DNA of 64,000 bases from Pseudomonas sp. MF4836 (GTDB lineage Bacteria > Pseudomonadota > Gammaproteobacteria > Pseudomonadales > Pseudomonadaceae): positions 1 to 64,000 of the forward strand of contig NZ_MVOL01000010.1 of assembly GCF_002018875.1 (NCBI RefSeq), written 5' to 3'. Within the stretch, counting starts at the first letter, position 1. Every line of letters begins with the position of its first letter. Made by a program: the position numbers and the translations under genes. Under the pieces are notes generated by a model, which worked only from the letters and a program-made list of their open reading frames with translations, was not told the origin of the DNA and did not search any database. Positions 36,126-46,660 of this stretch are shown here, piece after piece.

Positions 36126-36797
36126 ATGAAGCTTGCCTTGATGATCAGCGCACTGTGCATCGCCTCGCTCGGGGTCGCGGGCTGCTCGAGCAGCGTCACC
36201 CAACCCGACGAATATTCCGGCTTCCTTAAAGACTACAGTCGGCTCAAGGAAGCCAAGTCGCCCTCCGGGGTGGAGGTAATGCGCTGGATCGATCCCAAGC
36301 TCGACGTTAAAAAATACCGCAGCGTGTATATCGAACCGACCCAGTTCTACCCTCAGCCCCAGCCCACCGCAAAAATCCCCCAGAGCACCTTGTCCGGCCT
36401 GACCCGTTATTACGACCAGGCGTTGCAGCGCGAGTTGAGCAAGTCCCTGCCGCTGGCCAACGGCCCTGGCCCGGGTGTGATTGTGGTGCGCGCGGCGATC
36501 ACCGCGGTCAGCAGCAAGACCGAGGGCCTCAAGCCTTATGAAATCATCCCGGTGGCCCTGGTGGCTGCGGCCGTCAGCACCGCCAGTGGCATCCGCGACC
36601 AGGAAACCACCCTCGCCACCGAAGCGGTATTCCTCGACGGCAGCAGCGACGCGGTGTTGGCCCAAGTGGTGCGCAAAGGCACCGGCAAACCCCTGGAAAA
36701 CGACACCCAGGTGATGCAGGCCAACGACGTCAAAGGCGTGATCGACGGCTGGGCTTCGGACCTGCACCAGTCCTACCTCAAGCTCAAGGCGAATTGA
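36126..36797 (+). CDS. DUF3313-like lipoprotein
   Basis: This 223-residue protein has a lipoprotein signal ending VAGC (Cys20). The mature part (FLKDYSRLKEAKSPSGVEVMRWIDPKLDVKKYRSVYIEPTQFYPQ) fits the DUF3313 family of exported lipoproteins. ATG 36126 gives the proper signal peptide. An earlier in-frame start adds eight residues only. Function unknown. Confidence 0.8.
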   Translation: MKLALMISALCIASLGVAGCSSSVTQPDEYSGFLKDYSRLKEAKSPSGVEVMRWIDPKLDVKKYRSVYIEPTQFYPQPQPTAKIPQSTLSGLTRYYDQALQRELSKSLPLANGPGPGVIVVRAAITAVSSKTEGLKPYEIIPVALVAAAVSTASGIRDQETTLATEAVFLDGSSDAVLAQVVRKGTGKPLENDTQVMQANDVKGVIDGWASDLHQSYLKLKAN

Positions 36798-36808
36798 TCT
36801 GGCCATTG

Positions 36809-36933
36809 CTGTAGCCGCTGCCGCAGGCTCGGGCCGCGTTCGGACGCTGGCCCTATCGGACGCCGCAGTATCCCGAGCGAACTGCGGTGGGGCGGAGGGC
36901 TAGCGCAGCCTCGTGCCTCGGCAGCGGCTACGG
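36809..36933. repeat. REP pair, about 125 bp, CTGTAGCC family
   Basis: CTGTAGCCGCTGCCGCAGGC at the left end and GCCTCGGCAGCGGCTACGG at the right end face each other, between the convergent lipoprotein and MFS/spermidine-synthase genes. Length and layout match the elements at 31005 and 56481. Confidence 0.75.
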
Positions 36934-36936
36934 GGG

Positions 36937-39456
36937 TTATGGGCTGGCGATGAACCAGCGGTAGTAGGGGTTGGCGCTGTCGCCGGCCATGACTTCGCGG
37001 ATGTCGCGGGCCCAGGCGGCGCGGTCGCCGTTGTAGGCGTGCAGGCTGGCGCGATAGAACTGCATCAGGCGTTGCTGGTGGACGCCCAGGCGTTCGCTGA
37101 AGGCGGCATCGGCGTTGAGCAGGGTCGGCGCTCGGCGCAGGTCGAGCAGGGCCGGCAGTACGCGGCTGATTTCCTTGGCCCGCACCCAGGGCGCGTACTC
37201 GATGCGCGGTTGATCGTCGGTCACCGCCGGGGCGTCGCCGGCAAACCGCTGCAAGCCCTCGCGGTCGGTGACCCAGGTGGCCAGCAGCGCCGCCGCCGAG
37301 CCAATGCCCACGTCCTGCAGCGCACCGCGCACACTGTCCTGGACAAAACGTTGGCTGATGCGCGCCACGTCCAGTTCAATCGGCTCCAGGGACCCCACCA
37401 GCAGCATCTCGTGGAACTCGCTGGTCCACAGGTTAGCGTAGGGAAACACCTCGAGAAAGCTCTGCACCAGCGCCCGGGAATCGTCGATGTTCTGGGTCGG
37501 CAGCGGCAGCCATTGCGCCACCAGGCCCTTGGCCTCCAGGCGGCTTGCCGCCAACTGATAGAAGTCCCGGGAATACAGGTTGACCACCCCGGCCGCGGAG
37601 GGCGGTGGCGGCTCCAGGGTGATCAGGTCATAACGTTGCCCGCTGCGCAGCAGCTCCTGGCGGCCATCGCGCAGACGCACATCCAGCGCCGGGTTGGCGG
37701 CGGCATTGAAGTTGCCCTTGAACAACGGAGCAGCCTTGACCACCGACGGCAGCAGTTCGGCCACCACCCGCCGCTCCAGTGACGGGTATTGCAGCAGCGC
37801 CCCGGCGGTGATCCCGGTGCCGAAGCCGATCACCAGCGCCGAGCGCGGCTCGCCATTGTGGATTAGCAGCGGCAGCAGGGCCTGGATGCGCATGTAGCGC
37901 AGCGACGGCATGGCGTCGCCGGTATTCGACACCCCCTGGATATACAGGCGCTGGAAGGCCCGTTCGCCCTGGCCCTGGGTGACCACCGCCACCGTGCCGC
38001 CGCGCCCCTCTTGATAAAAACTCAACTGCCCATTGCGCGCCCCGGGCAACAACCCGGCCAGGCGCTCCACCGGGGTCAGGCAGGCCACCGCCAGCGACAG
38101 CAGGCCGACCGCAATCACCCCCTTGCGCCGCGCCGGCCCCACCCCCTGGCCACGGCGCACGGCGAGGTAGCCGATGATCGCGGCCACCAGGGCCAGCAGC
38201 CCCAGGGTGCGCACCAGCCCCAGCAGCGGTATCAGCACAAACCCACACAAGGCCACGCCGAGGATGCCGCCCAGGGTATTGCACGCCACCACGGCGCCGA
38301 CGTCATGGCCGACCCGGTCGGCGCCCACACACAGGCGCAGGGCCAGGGGAAAGGCCGCGCCCAGCAGCAGGGTCGGGACAAACACGATGCTCAGGGCCGC
38401 CACCGCAAAGCGCGCGCTCATGCCCAGCAACTCGCTGCCTCCCAGGCCCAGGGCCAGGGCTTCGACCTGGGTCTGGGCGAGGATCAGCCAGCGTCCGAGC
38501 ACGGCGATTTCCAGCAGCGCCACCAGGCCGGCGGCGGCGATCAGCAGGCCGAACAGGCCCCAGGGATCGCGCACCCGATCGACCCGGCGCGCCATCAGGC
38601 TGCTGCCGATAAACAGCCCGGCGAGGTAAGTCGCCAGGACCACGGCAAAAGCGTAAGTGCGGGTGCTCATGAACTGCACGATGGACTGCGACCACACTAC
38701 CTCATACCCCAGGGCCACGCCGCCGGCCACGGCATACAGCCACAGCGCCAGGCGTGCCGGCGGGCTGCCGCGGGTGACGCTGGCCGGGGCGGGTGCAGCA
38801 CTCGGCTGGCGCCGGGACCAGGCCAGGGCAGCGACGGCCGCCAGCAAGTTGAGCAGCGCCGCTGCCAGGGCACTGCCGCGCACGCCCAGGGCGGCGATCA
38901 GCACAAAGGCAGTGAGCAGGGTGCCGACAATCGCCCCGGCCGTGTTGGCCGCGTACAGCCGGCCACCGGCCTGGGCCAACTGTTGCGGGGCCACGGCCGC
39001 CAGGGCCCGCACCAGCACCGGCAGGGTGCCGCCCATCAACAGCGCCGGGATCCCCACCAGGGCAAAGGGCAGGGCCCAGGCCAGCAGCCCCAGTTGCTGT
39101 TCCAGCCGGGCGAAGGGCGCCGCCGCCAGGCTCAGGCCCCAGGTCGCCGCCACGCCCAGCAGCGCCACCAGCAATTCCAGCACGGCGTACAGCCGCAACG
39201 GGTTGCCCAGGCGGTCGGCGATGCGGCCCAGCAGCAGCCCGCCCAGGGCCAGCCCGGCAAAGAAGGCGCTGATGCCGGTGGTGATCGCATACACCTCGAC
39301 CCCCACCACCAGCGACAGTTGCTTGATCCACAGCACCTGGTAGATCAGCGCCGCGGCGCCGGAGATAAACAGCAGCAGGGCCGGGATCAGCAGCCGGCTG
39401 CGGGACGCTGCCAAAGGCACGGAGGCGGCCGGTTTGCGGGCGACGCGTGAAGTCAT
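36937..39456 (-). CDS. Fused MFS-like membrane domain and spermidine-synthase-like domain
   Basis: This 839-residue protein has an N-terminal half of about 12 or more hydrophobic helices (from LLIPALLLFISGAAALIYQVLW). Its C-terminal third (about 520-839) has the SAM-binding Rossmann motif ALVIGFGTGITAGALLQYPSLERRVVAELLPSV. The acidic DSxDP loop of true spermidine synthases is replaced by LEPPPPSAAG, so polyamine synthesis is doubtful. ATG 39456 was chosen since the upstream frame covers a terminator. A transporter-linked aminopropyl- or methyltransferase-like role is possible. Confidence 0.85.
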   Translation of the reverse strand: MTSRVARKPAASVPLAASRSRLLIPALLLFISGAAALIYQVLWIKQLSLVVGVEVYAITTGISAFFAGLALGGLLLGRIADRLGNPLRLYAVLELLVALLGVAATWGLSLAAAPFARLEQQLGLLAWALPFALVGIPALLMGGTLPVLVRALAAVAPQQLAQAGGRLYAANTAGAIVGTLLTAFVLIAALGVRGSALAAALLNLLAAVAALAWSRRQPSAAPAPASVTRGSPPARLALWLYAVAGGVALGYEVVWSQSIVQFMSTRTYAFAVVLATYLAGLFIGSSLMARRVDRVRDPWGLFGLLIAAAGLVALLEIAVLGRWLILAQTQVEALALGLGGSELLGMSARFAVAALSIVFVPTLLLGAAFPLALRLCVGADRVGHDVGAVVACNTLGGILGVALCGFVLIPLLGLVRTLGLLALVAAIIGYLAVRRGQGVGPARRKGVIAVGLLSLAVACLTPVERLAGLLPGARNGQLSFYQEGRGGTVAVVTQGQGERAFQRLYIQGVSNTGDAMPSLRYMRIQALLPLLIHNGEPRSALVIGFGTGITAGALLQYPSLERRVVAELLPSVVKAAPLFKGNFNAAANPALDVRLRDGRQELLRSGQRYDLITLEPPPPSAAGVVNLYSRDFYQLAASRLEAKGLVAQWLPLPTQNIDDSRALVQSFLEVFPYANLWTSEFHEMLLVGSLEPIELDVARISQRFVQDSVRGALQDVGIGSAAALLATWVTDREGLQRFAGDAPAVTDDQPRIEYAPWVRAKEISRVLPALLDLRRAPTLLNADAAFSERLGVHQQRLMQFYRASLHAYNGDRAAWARDIREVMAGDSANPYYRWFIASP

Positions 39457-39510
39457 TGCGCTGAGCCTTGTGCAGAAGGTTCGCTGTCGCCGGCACCTGC
39501 CGACGACGCT

Positions 39511-39542
39511 AAAAAAGGCGCCGCTCACCCAGGTGAGCGGCG
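39511..39542 (-). terminator. Strong intrinsic terminator after the arylsulfatase operon
   Basis: CGCCGCTCACC (39519-39529) and GGTGAGCGGCG (39532-39542) form a perfect 11-bp stem. On the minus strand it is followed by a short CC and TTTTTT (39516-39511). It lies 7 bases past the arylsulfatase stop and separates the 15-gene operon from the next gene. Confidence 0.88.
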
Positions 39543-39548
39543 GTCAGG

Positions 39549-41135
39549 TTATTGCGCCGGTTGCGCTTTCATTTTTTCAGCGATCTTGGCATCCACGGCG
39601 GCGCGGATCTGGTCGATGCTGAAGCTGGCCGGTTTCTGGCTGGGTGGGTACTCGATAAAGGTTTCCAGGAACTTGGCCGACTTGGTCACCGCGACCCCAG
39701 CCAGGTACACGTTCTTGGTGTTCCAGTCGTAGAACTGGTCGGACACCACGTCCGCGCGTTCATAGGGGTCCATCCTCAAGTTGAGGATTTTCGGCACCCG
39801 CAGGCACACGAAGGGTTCGCTCCAGACCCTGAAGCCCCCGGGCTCGCGCTGCTCGCAGAACACCACTTTCCAGTTGTCGAAGCGCATCGACACCAGCACC
39901 CCGTCGTCGTTGAAGTAGTAGAACTCGTGCCGCTCGCCCTTGGGCTGCTGGCCGGTCAGGTACGGCAGCTGGTTGAAGCCGTCCAGGTGCACCTTGAAGC
40001 TGTTGCCGCCGGTGGTGGGGGCCCAGCCCTTGAGCAGCTTGTCCTTGACCCCGGCGTCGCCGGCCGCGGCGAGCAGGGTGGGGAACCAGTCCAGGCCCGA
40101 GAACATCTCGTTGGAGACCTCGCCGGACTTGATCTTGCCCGGCCAGCGGATGATCGCCGGCACCCGGTACGCGCCTTCCCAGTTGGAGTTCTTCTCGTTG
40201 CGAAACGGCGTGGTGGCCGCGTCCGGCCAGGAGAACTGGTTGGGGCCGTTGTCGGTGGTGTAGACGACGATGGTGTTGTCGGCGATTTTCAGGTCGTCGA
40301 GGGTTTTCAGCAGTTTGCCGACATCGTTGTCGTGCTCGATCATGCCGTCGGCGTACTCGTTGCCGGGCATGCCGCTCTGGCCGGCCATGGACTCGCGGAC
40401 GTGGGTGAACACGTGCATGCGCGTGGTGTTCATCCAGACGAAGAATGGCTTGTCGGCCTTGGCCTGTTTCTCGATAAAGGCCTGGGCCGCCGCCGTGGTT
40501 TCGTCGTCGATGGTTTCCATGCGCTTCTTGGTCAGGGCGCCGGTGTCTTCGATCTTGCCGTCGGCGAAGCTGTGGATCACCCCGCGTGGCGAGTTGGCCT
40601 TGACGAATTCCGCGTCATCCTTGGGCCAGTACGGGCGCTCGGGTTCTTCTTCGGCGTTGAGGTGATAGAGGTTGCCGAAGAATTCATCGAAGCCGTGGGC
40701 CGTGGGCAGGTACTCGTCGCGGTCGCCCAAGTGGTTCTTGCCGAACTGGCCGGTGGAGTAGCCCTGGGACTTGAGCGCCTGGGCGATGGTGATGTCGCGT
40801 TTTTGCAGGCCGACCGGCGCGCCGGGGATGCCGACCTTGGACAGGCCGGTGCGCAACGGCGTCTGCCCGGTGATAAACGATGAGCGTCCGGCGGTGCAGC
40901 TGTTCTCGGCGTAATAGTCGGTGAACAGCATGCCTTCCTTGGCAATGCGATCGATGTTTGGCGTCTTGTAGCCGACCACGCCCATGGAGTAGGCGCTGAT
41001 GTTGGTTTGCCCGATGTCATCGCCAAAGATCACCAGGATATTGGGTTTTTCGGCCGCCCCGGCAGTTGCCGAGAGCGCCATCACCGAAGCTGCCGCCAGG
41101 GCGAACTTCGGTAGCCACTTGCGTATGCGAGTCAT
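39549..41135 (-). CDS. Periplasmic arylsulfatase
   Basis: This 528-residue exported type I sulfatase has a signal peptide (1-28). The metal site starts NILVIFGDDIG (Asp39, Asp40), and the formylglycine motif is C80-TAGR (CxAxR, with Ala in place of the usual Pro). TTDNGPNQFSWPDA and GKNHLGD are further family motifs. It should release sulfate from a sulfate ester, but no sulfatase-maturing enzyme is encoded nearby. It has AAAGGAGC before its ATG and follows the HAD gene by 74 bases as last gene of the operon. Confidence 0.92.
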   Translation of the reverse strand: MTRIRKWLPKFALAAASVMALSATAGAAEKPNILVIFGDDIGQTNISAYSMGVVGYKTPNIDRIAKEGMLFTDYYAENSCTAGRSSFITGQTPLRTGLSKVGIPGAPVGLQKRDITIAQALKSQGYSTGQFGKNHLGDRDEYLPTAHGFDEFFGNLYHLNAEEEPERPYWPKDDAEFVKANSPRGVIHSFADGKIEDTGALTKKRMETIDDETTAAAQAFIEKQAKADKPFFVWMNTTRMHVFTHVRESMAGQSGMPGNEYADGMIEHDNDVGKLLKTLDDLKIADNTIVVYTTDNGPNQFSWPDAATTPFRNEKNSNWEGAYRVPAIIRWPGKIKSGEVSNEMFSGLDWFPTLLAAAGDAGVKDKLLKGWAPTTGGNSFKVHLDGFNQLPYLTGQQPKGERHEFYYFNDDGVLVSMRFDNWKVVFCEQREPGGFRVWSEPFVCLRVPKILNLRMDPYERADVVSDQFYDWNTKNVYLAGVAVTKSAKFLETFIEYPPSQKPASFSIDQIRAAVDAKIAEKMKAQPAQ

Positions 41136-41209
41136 CTGACTTGCTCCTTTTTAGCTGGAGTCGCTGTGCGCGACCAACGTTTATTGCGGTCCTGCGTTAC
41201 GCTTTTTTC

Positions 41210-42228
<1,019 letters not shown>

Positions 42229-42232
<4 letters not shown>

Positions 42233-43566
42233 GGGAAGTCCTTCTCTTGACCGGGGTTGAGGGGGCGTAGCGGGTACGGCTGGGCAGGGCGTGCAGCGCG
42301 GCTGGCGCTGTGTCGATGGAGTTCAGGCAGCGCCTGGCGTAGCTGGTCCAGGGCGGGATCGGGTGTGGCCTCGCGGCCATAGCAGGCACGCAGCAGGTGT
42401 TGCAGGCGTGAGCCGAGGGCACCCAGGCCCAGACCCAGGTGCTGGCGACGCGCCCACAGGTACAGCGCGCCCAGTTGCCCCGGCCGTTGCTGCAACTGGC
42501 CGGGAACCTGACGCCAGGCCCAGGCGCTGGAGCCCAGCCAGGCGGCCTGACGCGCCCGGCGCCGACGCTGCCAGGCCTGGCGTGCGCGTTGCCACCAGGG
42601 GCGTATCAGGTACAGCCCCAGGCCCAGCACGATCACCAGCAAGCCCAGGCCCAACACCCGTTGCGAGAGACGAATCGAGTCGCCCCGGCCCAGGCGCTTG
42701 AGGTCCTCGGCGATGGCGAACACCGGTGGCGCGGCGCTGCCGGCGCTGGCGTTGAAGGTGTACTCGGGCACCTGCGTGACTTGCGCCCGGTGCTGGCGGC
42801 TGTCCCACCATTTGACCTGGACCGGCGGCAGGCTGAAGCGGCCTTCGCGCTGGATGCGGTAGGTTGCGCGGTCGATGCGCTGGCCGCCGCTGATGCTGCC
42901 GCGGCCGTCGTCGAGGTTGCCGACCTGCGGGGTTTTCAGGTAGCGGTCCAGGCCATCGACCGCCACCAGTGCTGGCGCCGGCAGCGCCATGCCCAGTGGG
43001 CCGTCGGCTTGCAGGGTCAACTCGCGGGTCAGGCTGTCGCCGACCTTGAGCGGGGTCGCGGACGGGATCAGGGTCTGGGTCAGGCGCACGCCTTGGGCCA
43101 CCAGCACGTGTTCACCTGGGCTGAAACCGGCCGGCTGGCTGGCGCTAAAGTGCAGGGCTGCGGTCTGCGCGCTCAGTTCGGTGCTGGCCTGGCCGGGGGT
43201 GGCGCGTACGGTAAAGGGCGCAATGACAAAGTCCCGGGCCTGGGTCGGGGTGATGCGGTAGGTGTAGCGCATGCCGTAAAAGGCCTGGCCTTGCAGTTCC
43301 AGGTTCAGGTGCTGGGCCTCGCCACCGGGGGCCATGACCTGGGCGCCGGGCAGGTCCAGGTCGGGCAGGGTCGCGGCGCCGGTGAACCAGGTGTTGGTCA
43401 GCACGTCGACCTGCAACTGCAGGGTTTCCCCGACCACCACCGCCGGCCCGGGGTCGAGGTGGGTCATGACCCGCAGCTGGGCGTCATCGGCCGCCGCCTG
43501 GCCCGTGGCGCAGGCGATCCACAGTGCTAGCCACCGGGCGCCTTGCTCGGCTGATCGGCGGTTCAT
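42229..43566 (-). CDS. BatD-like oxygen-tolerance protein
   Basis: This 445-residue protein has a signal peptide, Ig-like periplasmic domains (TLQLQVDVLTNTWFTGAATLPDLDLPGAQVMAPGG, and SLTRELTLQADGPLG), one membrane helix near residue 315 (LGLGLLVIVLGLGLYLI) and a basic cytoplasmic tail. BatD proteins are membrane parts of the MoxR/VWA machinery. Overlaps by 4 bases with both the BatB-type gene and the HAD gene show tight coupling. Confidence 0.82.
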
Positions 43567-45155
43567 GGCGCCACCGGCTGGGGTTGAGGGGTGAGGTCTT
43601 GCAGGCTGAATTTCTGGCGCAGGAACTTGGCCGGCGACGTCGTCAGGTTCTGTAGCCACAGCTCATCGCTGGCCGCCTGCTGGGTTTGCACGGCCTTGCT
43701 CTGGCCCTTGCCCGGTTGCAGGTCGAGCTTGATCTGGTCCGGCTTGACCTCGGGGGCGTTCTGCTCGGCGCTGTCGGTGTCTTTTTTCAGGGCCAGGGCC
43801 AAGGCCAGGTTGGCCGTGGCTTCGGGGAACTGCGGTTGCAGTTTCAGCGCCTGCTGATAGGCGCTGATCGCCGCGTCGAACGAAAAGCGGCGCACGTAGA
43901 TATTGCCCAGGTAGAAGTACGCCTGGGGCGTGTCGAGGCGAGCGAAGCTGGCCAGGGCCAGGTCGAAGTCGGCGGCATTGTAGGCGGCGATGCCTTTCCA
44001 GTAGGGGTCGACGAACAGCGCGGCCGCCGCCGGGTAATGCTGGCGCTCGAAGGCCCAGCGGCCCTGCTGGTCCGGGGTGAAAAATGCGTCGACCAGGGCA
44101 TTGGCCTGGGCCGGTGCCGGTTGCCAGCCCAGGCCAAGGCCCAGCACCAGCACCGCGCTCCAGTTCAGGCTCCAGCCACGGCGTACGCTGAACAACGCCA
44201 GCAGCAACAGCGGCCAGCACAGCCAGTAGCCGGCATCCTTCCAGTGCAGCGCGCGCTGCTCGTCGCTGGCGGCCTGGAAATGCGCCTGGGCATGCAATTG
44301 GACCCAGTCCAGGTCGTCGTCATTCAGGGTCAGGCTGCCCAGGGGCGCGTCCAGGGCCGAGGCCAGGGCCTTGAGGGCGGCGGGGTCGAAGCTGGCCAGT
44401 TGCGGCCGGCCAGCGGCATCGGTGCGCGGCTGGCCGTCAGGGCCACGGATGATTCCGCCCTGGGCGCTGCCTACCGCCAGGATCAGTACCTGCAACAGGC
44501 TGCCTTGCAGCTGTTGGCCCAGCTCGGGGAGTTGCGCGGTGTCGGCCCCGTCGCTGACCAGCAGCAGGCTGCCGGGGCTGTGTTCGGCGGCCAGCAGGCG
44601 TTTGGCCTGCTCGATCACCGCCGCCACATTCTTCCCGGGGCGGGCGATCAGGTCCGTGCCCAGGGCCTGGATAAAACTGTCGAGCAGCGCCGGGTCATCG
44701 GTGGCCGGCAGCACCAGGTGCGCGCTGCCGGCGTAGGCGATCAGCGCGGTGCGCGCGCCGGCTCGACGCAGGACCAGGTCGTGCAGCTTGTGCTTGGCCG
44801 CTTCCAGGCGGGTGGGTTGCAGGTCGCTGGCATCCATCGACGGCGACAGGTCGACGGCGATGATCAGCGGCGCGCGGTTTTCCAGGAAATCCGGGCGGTC
44901 CTGTTCCCAGGTCGGCCCGGCGCTGGCCAGGGCGCCCAGCACCAGCAGGGCACTGGCCAGGTGCACCGGGCGCAGGTGCTGATGGTCGCTGGGGGTGATC
45001 AGCAAGTGCGGCAGCAGGTGCGGCGCGATAGTGCCCCGCAGCCGGCGTTGCAGGTCATGGCTGCGCCGCCACAGCAGCGGCAGCAGGGCGCCGGGCACCA
45101 TCAGCAGCAGCCACAGCGGGCGCAGGAAATGGAAGTCGCCGAGGTTGATCTCCAT
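43563..45155 (-). CDS. BatB/BatC-like VWA plus TPR membrane protein
   Basis: This 530-residue protein has two N-terminal membrane helices (about 12-30 and 64-80). A von Willebrand A domain (about 95-270) with MIDAS motif DLSPS (Asp102) follows, then another membrane helix near 310 and C-terminal TPR-like repeats (about 345-440, AAISAYQQALKLQPQFPEATANLALALAL). This is the BatB-BatC fusion seen in pseudomonads. It probably binds a metal-dependent client and the partner VWA protein. A 1-base gap separates it from the BatA gene. Confidence 0.88.
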   Translation of the reverse strand: MEINLGDFHFLRPLWLLLMVPGALLPLLWRRSHDLQRRLRGTIAPHLLPHLLITPSDHQHLRPVHLASALLVLGALASAGPTWEQDRPDFLENRAPLIIAVDLSPSMDASDLQPTRLEAAKHKLHDLVLRRAGARTALIAYAGSAHLVLPATDDPALLDSFIQALGTDLIARPGKNVAAVIEQAKRLLAAEHSPGSLLLVSDGADTAQLPELGQQLQGSLLQVLILAVGSAQGGIIRGPDGQPRTDAAGRPQLASFDPAALKALASALDAPLGSLTLNDDDLDWVQLHAQAHFQAASDEQRALHWKDAGYWLCWPLLLLALFSVRRGWSLNWSAVLVLGLGLGWQPAPAQANALVDAFFTPDQQGRWAFERQHYPAAAALFVDPYWKGIAAYNAADFDLALASFARLDTPQAYFYLGNIYVRRFSFDAAISAYQQALKLQPQFPEATANLALALALKKDTDSAEQNAPEVKPDQIKLDLQPGKGQSKAVQTQQAASDELWLQNLTTSPAKFLRQKFSLQDLTPQPQPVAP

Positions 45156-45156
45156 C

Positions 45157-46149
45157 TCAGGCCTCCTGCCGTTGTCGCGGCTGGCTCAGGCGCGGAACCA
45201 GGGCCGCCAGCAGGTGATACAGGGCCAGCAGGCCGAGGGCCGCCCCCAGGGGCCAATGGAACAGCTCGCGCTTGGGCTGGTGGCTCAAGGTCTTGACCTG
45301 GTGCGGGGTGATGCGGTCGAGGGTGGCATAGACCTGATCCAGGGCGTTGCGGTCTTCGGCGCGGAAGTAGCGGCCGCCGGTGCTGCTGGCGATCTGTTGC
45401 AGCACGCCGAGGTTGACCTTGGCTTCGCCTTCGGCATTCGGGTCGCCGATGCCGATGGTGTGGATCACCACGCCCTTGGCCGCTGCCATCTGGGCCGCGC
45501 GCAGGGGCGCGATGGCGCTGCTGGTGTCGTTACCGTCGGTGAGCAGGATCAGCACTTTCTGCGGCTCCCGGGCCTGCTCCAGCAGTTTCAGGCTGAGGCC
45601 GATGGCGTCGCCCAGGGCGGTGTTGGGCCCGGCCATGCCAATGCCGCTGTCGTCCAGCAGCAGCGACAGGCTGGCGTGGTCCAGGGTCAGGGGCGCCTGG
45701 GGGTAGGCGCCGCTGCCAAACAGAATCAGCCCCAGGCGGTCGTCCTTGCGCCGTTCGATAAAACCGTGCACCACCTGTTTCACCGCGTCCAGGCGGTTGA
45801 TTTTCTGGCCGTTGGCGTCGCTGAAATCAGTGGTCTGCATCGATTGCGAAATGTCGATGGCCAGCATCAGGTCACGCACCGGTTGCTGGTGCTCGATGGG
45901 TTTTTCCACCCACACCGGGCGCGCCGTCGCCAGCAGCAACAGCGCCCAGACCAGGCAGTTGAGCACCAGCTGCCAGCGGTTGTCGCGGCTGCCGGCCTGG
46001 CGCGGCGCGGCGCCGACGGCGCGGCTCATGGCGGCAAAAAACGGCACCCGCACCGCACTGCGCGCTTCGCGGTAGGCCGGCAGGTAGCGATAGCCGAACC
46101 AGGGCAGCGGCAGCAGCCATAACATCCAGGGGTAATCAAGCTGCCACAT
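45157..46149 (-). CDS. BatA-like VWA membrane protein
   Basis: This 330-residue protein has N-terminal membrane helices, a VWA domain with MIDAS motif DISQS (Asp99) and the later T/D residues in LLTDGNDTSSA, and a C-terminal membrane helix (about 300-320). ATG 46149 overlaps the upstream DUF4381 gene by 14 bases. A much longer open frame continues upstream in a non-coding phase. It should work with MoxR as a metal-linked chaperone or insertase. Confidence 0.88.
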   Translation of the reverse strand: MWQLDYPWMLWLLPLPWFGYRYLPAYREARSAVRVPFFAAMSRAVGAAPRQAGSRDNRWQLVLNCLVWALLLLATARPVWVEKPIEHQQPVRDLMLAIDISQSMQTTDFSDANGQKINRLDAVKQVVHGFIERRKDDRLGLILFGSGAYPQAPLTLDHASLSLLLDDSGIGMAGPNTALGDAIGLSLKLLEQAREPQKVLILLTDGNDTSSAIAPLRAAQMAAAKGVVIHTIGIGDPNAEGEAKVNLGVLQQIASSTGGRYFRAEDRNALDQVYATLDRITPHQVKTLSHQPKRELFHWPLGAALGLLALYHLLAALVPRLSQPRQRQEA

Positions 46150-46660
46150 GATGCTGCTCCACCCAGTGTCGACAGGTGTCGAACAGTTGCCGGCGTTGTT
46201 CGACGGGCAGTTGCATGAGCACGGCATCCGGGGCATAGGCCAGTTGCGCCAGTTGCCGGCTGAAGTCGTCCGGCAGCGGCTGGCGGCTGTGCTGGCGCAG
46301 AAAAGCCTGCCAGGCCGCGCCACCGAGCGGCGCCGCCGAGGGTGCCGCAAGCACGGGCCGGCGCCAGGGCGCCTGGAGCCTGGGCGGCATAGACAGCGCG
46401 ACGCGCTTGAGCAGCTCCGGCAATTCCCGCAGGGCCGCCAGGGTCTCGCTGCTGGCCTGCAATTGTTCCAGGCGCTGCAAGGCCTCGCGCCGGTAGCGAT
46501 CACGGCGCCATTGCCAGAGACGCCGGGCGGCCCCTGCCAGCAGGGCGATCAGCAGCAGCCCCAGCAACAGCCACCAGCCCCAGGTCTGCGGCGCGTAGCT
46601 GACCGGTGCCGGCAGGCCCAGTTCCTGGAGTTGGTCGATGCTCGGGATATCGGGCTTCAT
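46136..46660 (-). CDS. DUF4381-family membrane protein
   Basis: This 174-residue protein has one membrane helix (about 27-46, TWGWWLLLGLLLIALLAGAARRL) and a helical cytoplasmic domain (LAALRELPELLKRVALSMP...FLRQHSR). DUF4381 proteins sit between DUF58 and VWA genes in MoxR operons, exactly as here. The start ATG 46660 overlaps the DUF58 stop. The longer upstream frame is a shadow. Confidence 0.85.
   Translation of the reverse strand: MKPDIPSIDQLQELGLPAPVSYAPQTWGWWLLLGLLLIALLAGAARRLWQWRRDRYRREALQRLEQLQASSETLAALRELPELLKRVALSMPPRLQAPWRRPVLAAPSAAPLGGAAWQAFLRQHSRQPLPDDFSRQLAQLAYAPDAVLMQLPVEQRRQLFDTCRHWVEQHHVAA

Noticed and set aside
39552..40883. A 443-codon open frame on the plus strand across the arylsulfatase gene
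   Set aside because: It is Val/Leu/Gly/His-biased without motifs, while the opposite strand has clear sulfatase motifs and a signal peptide.
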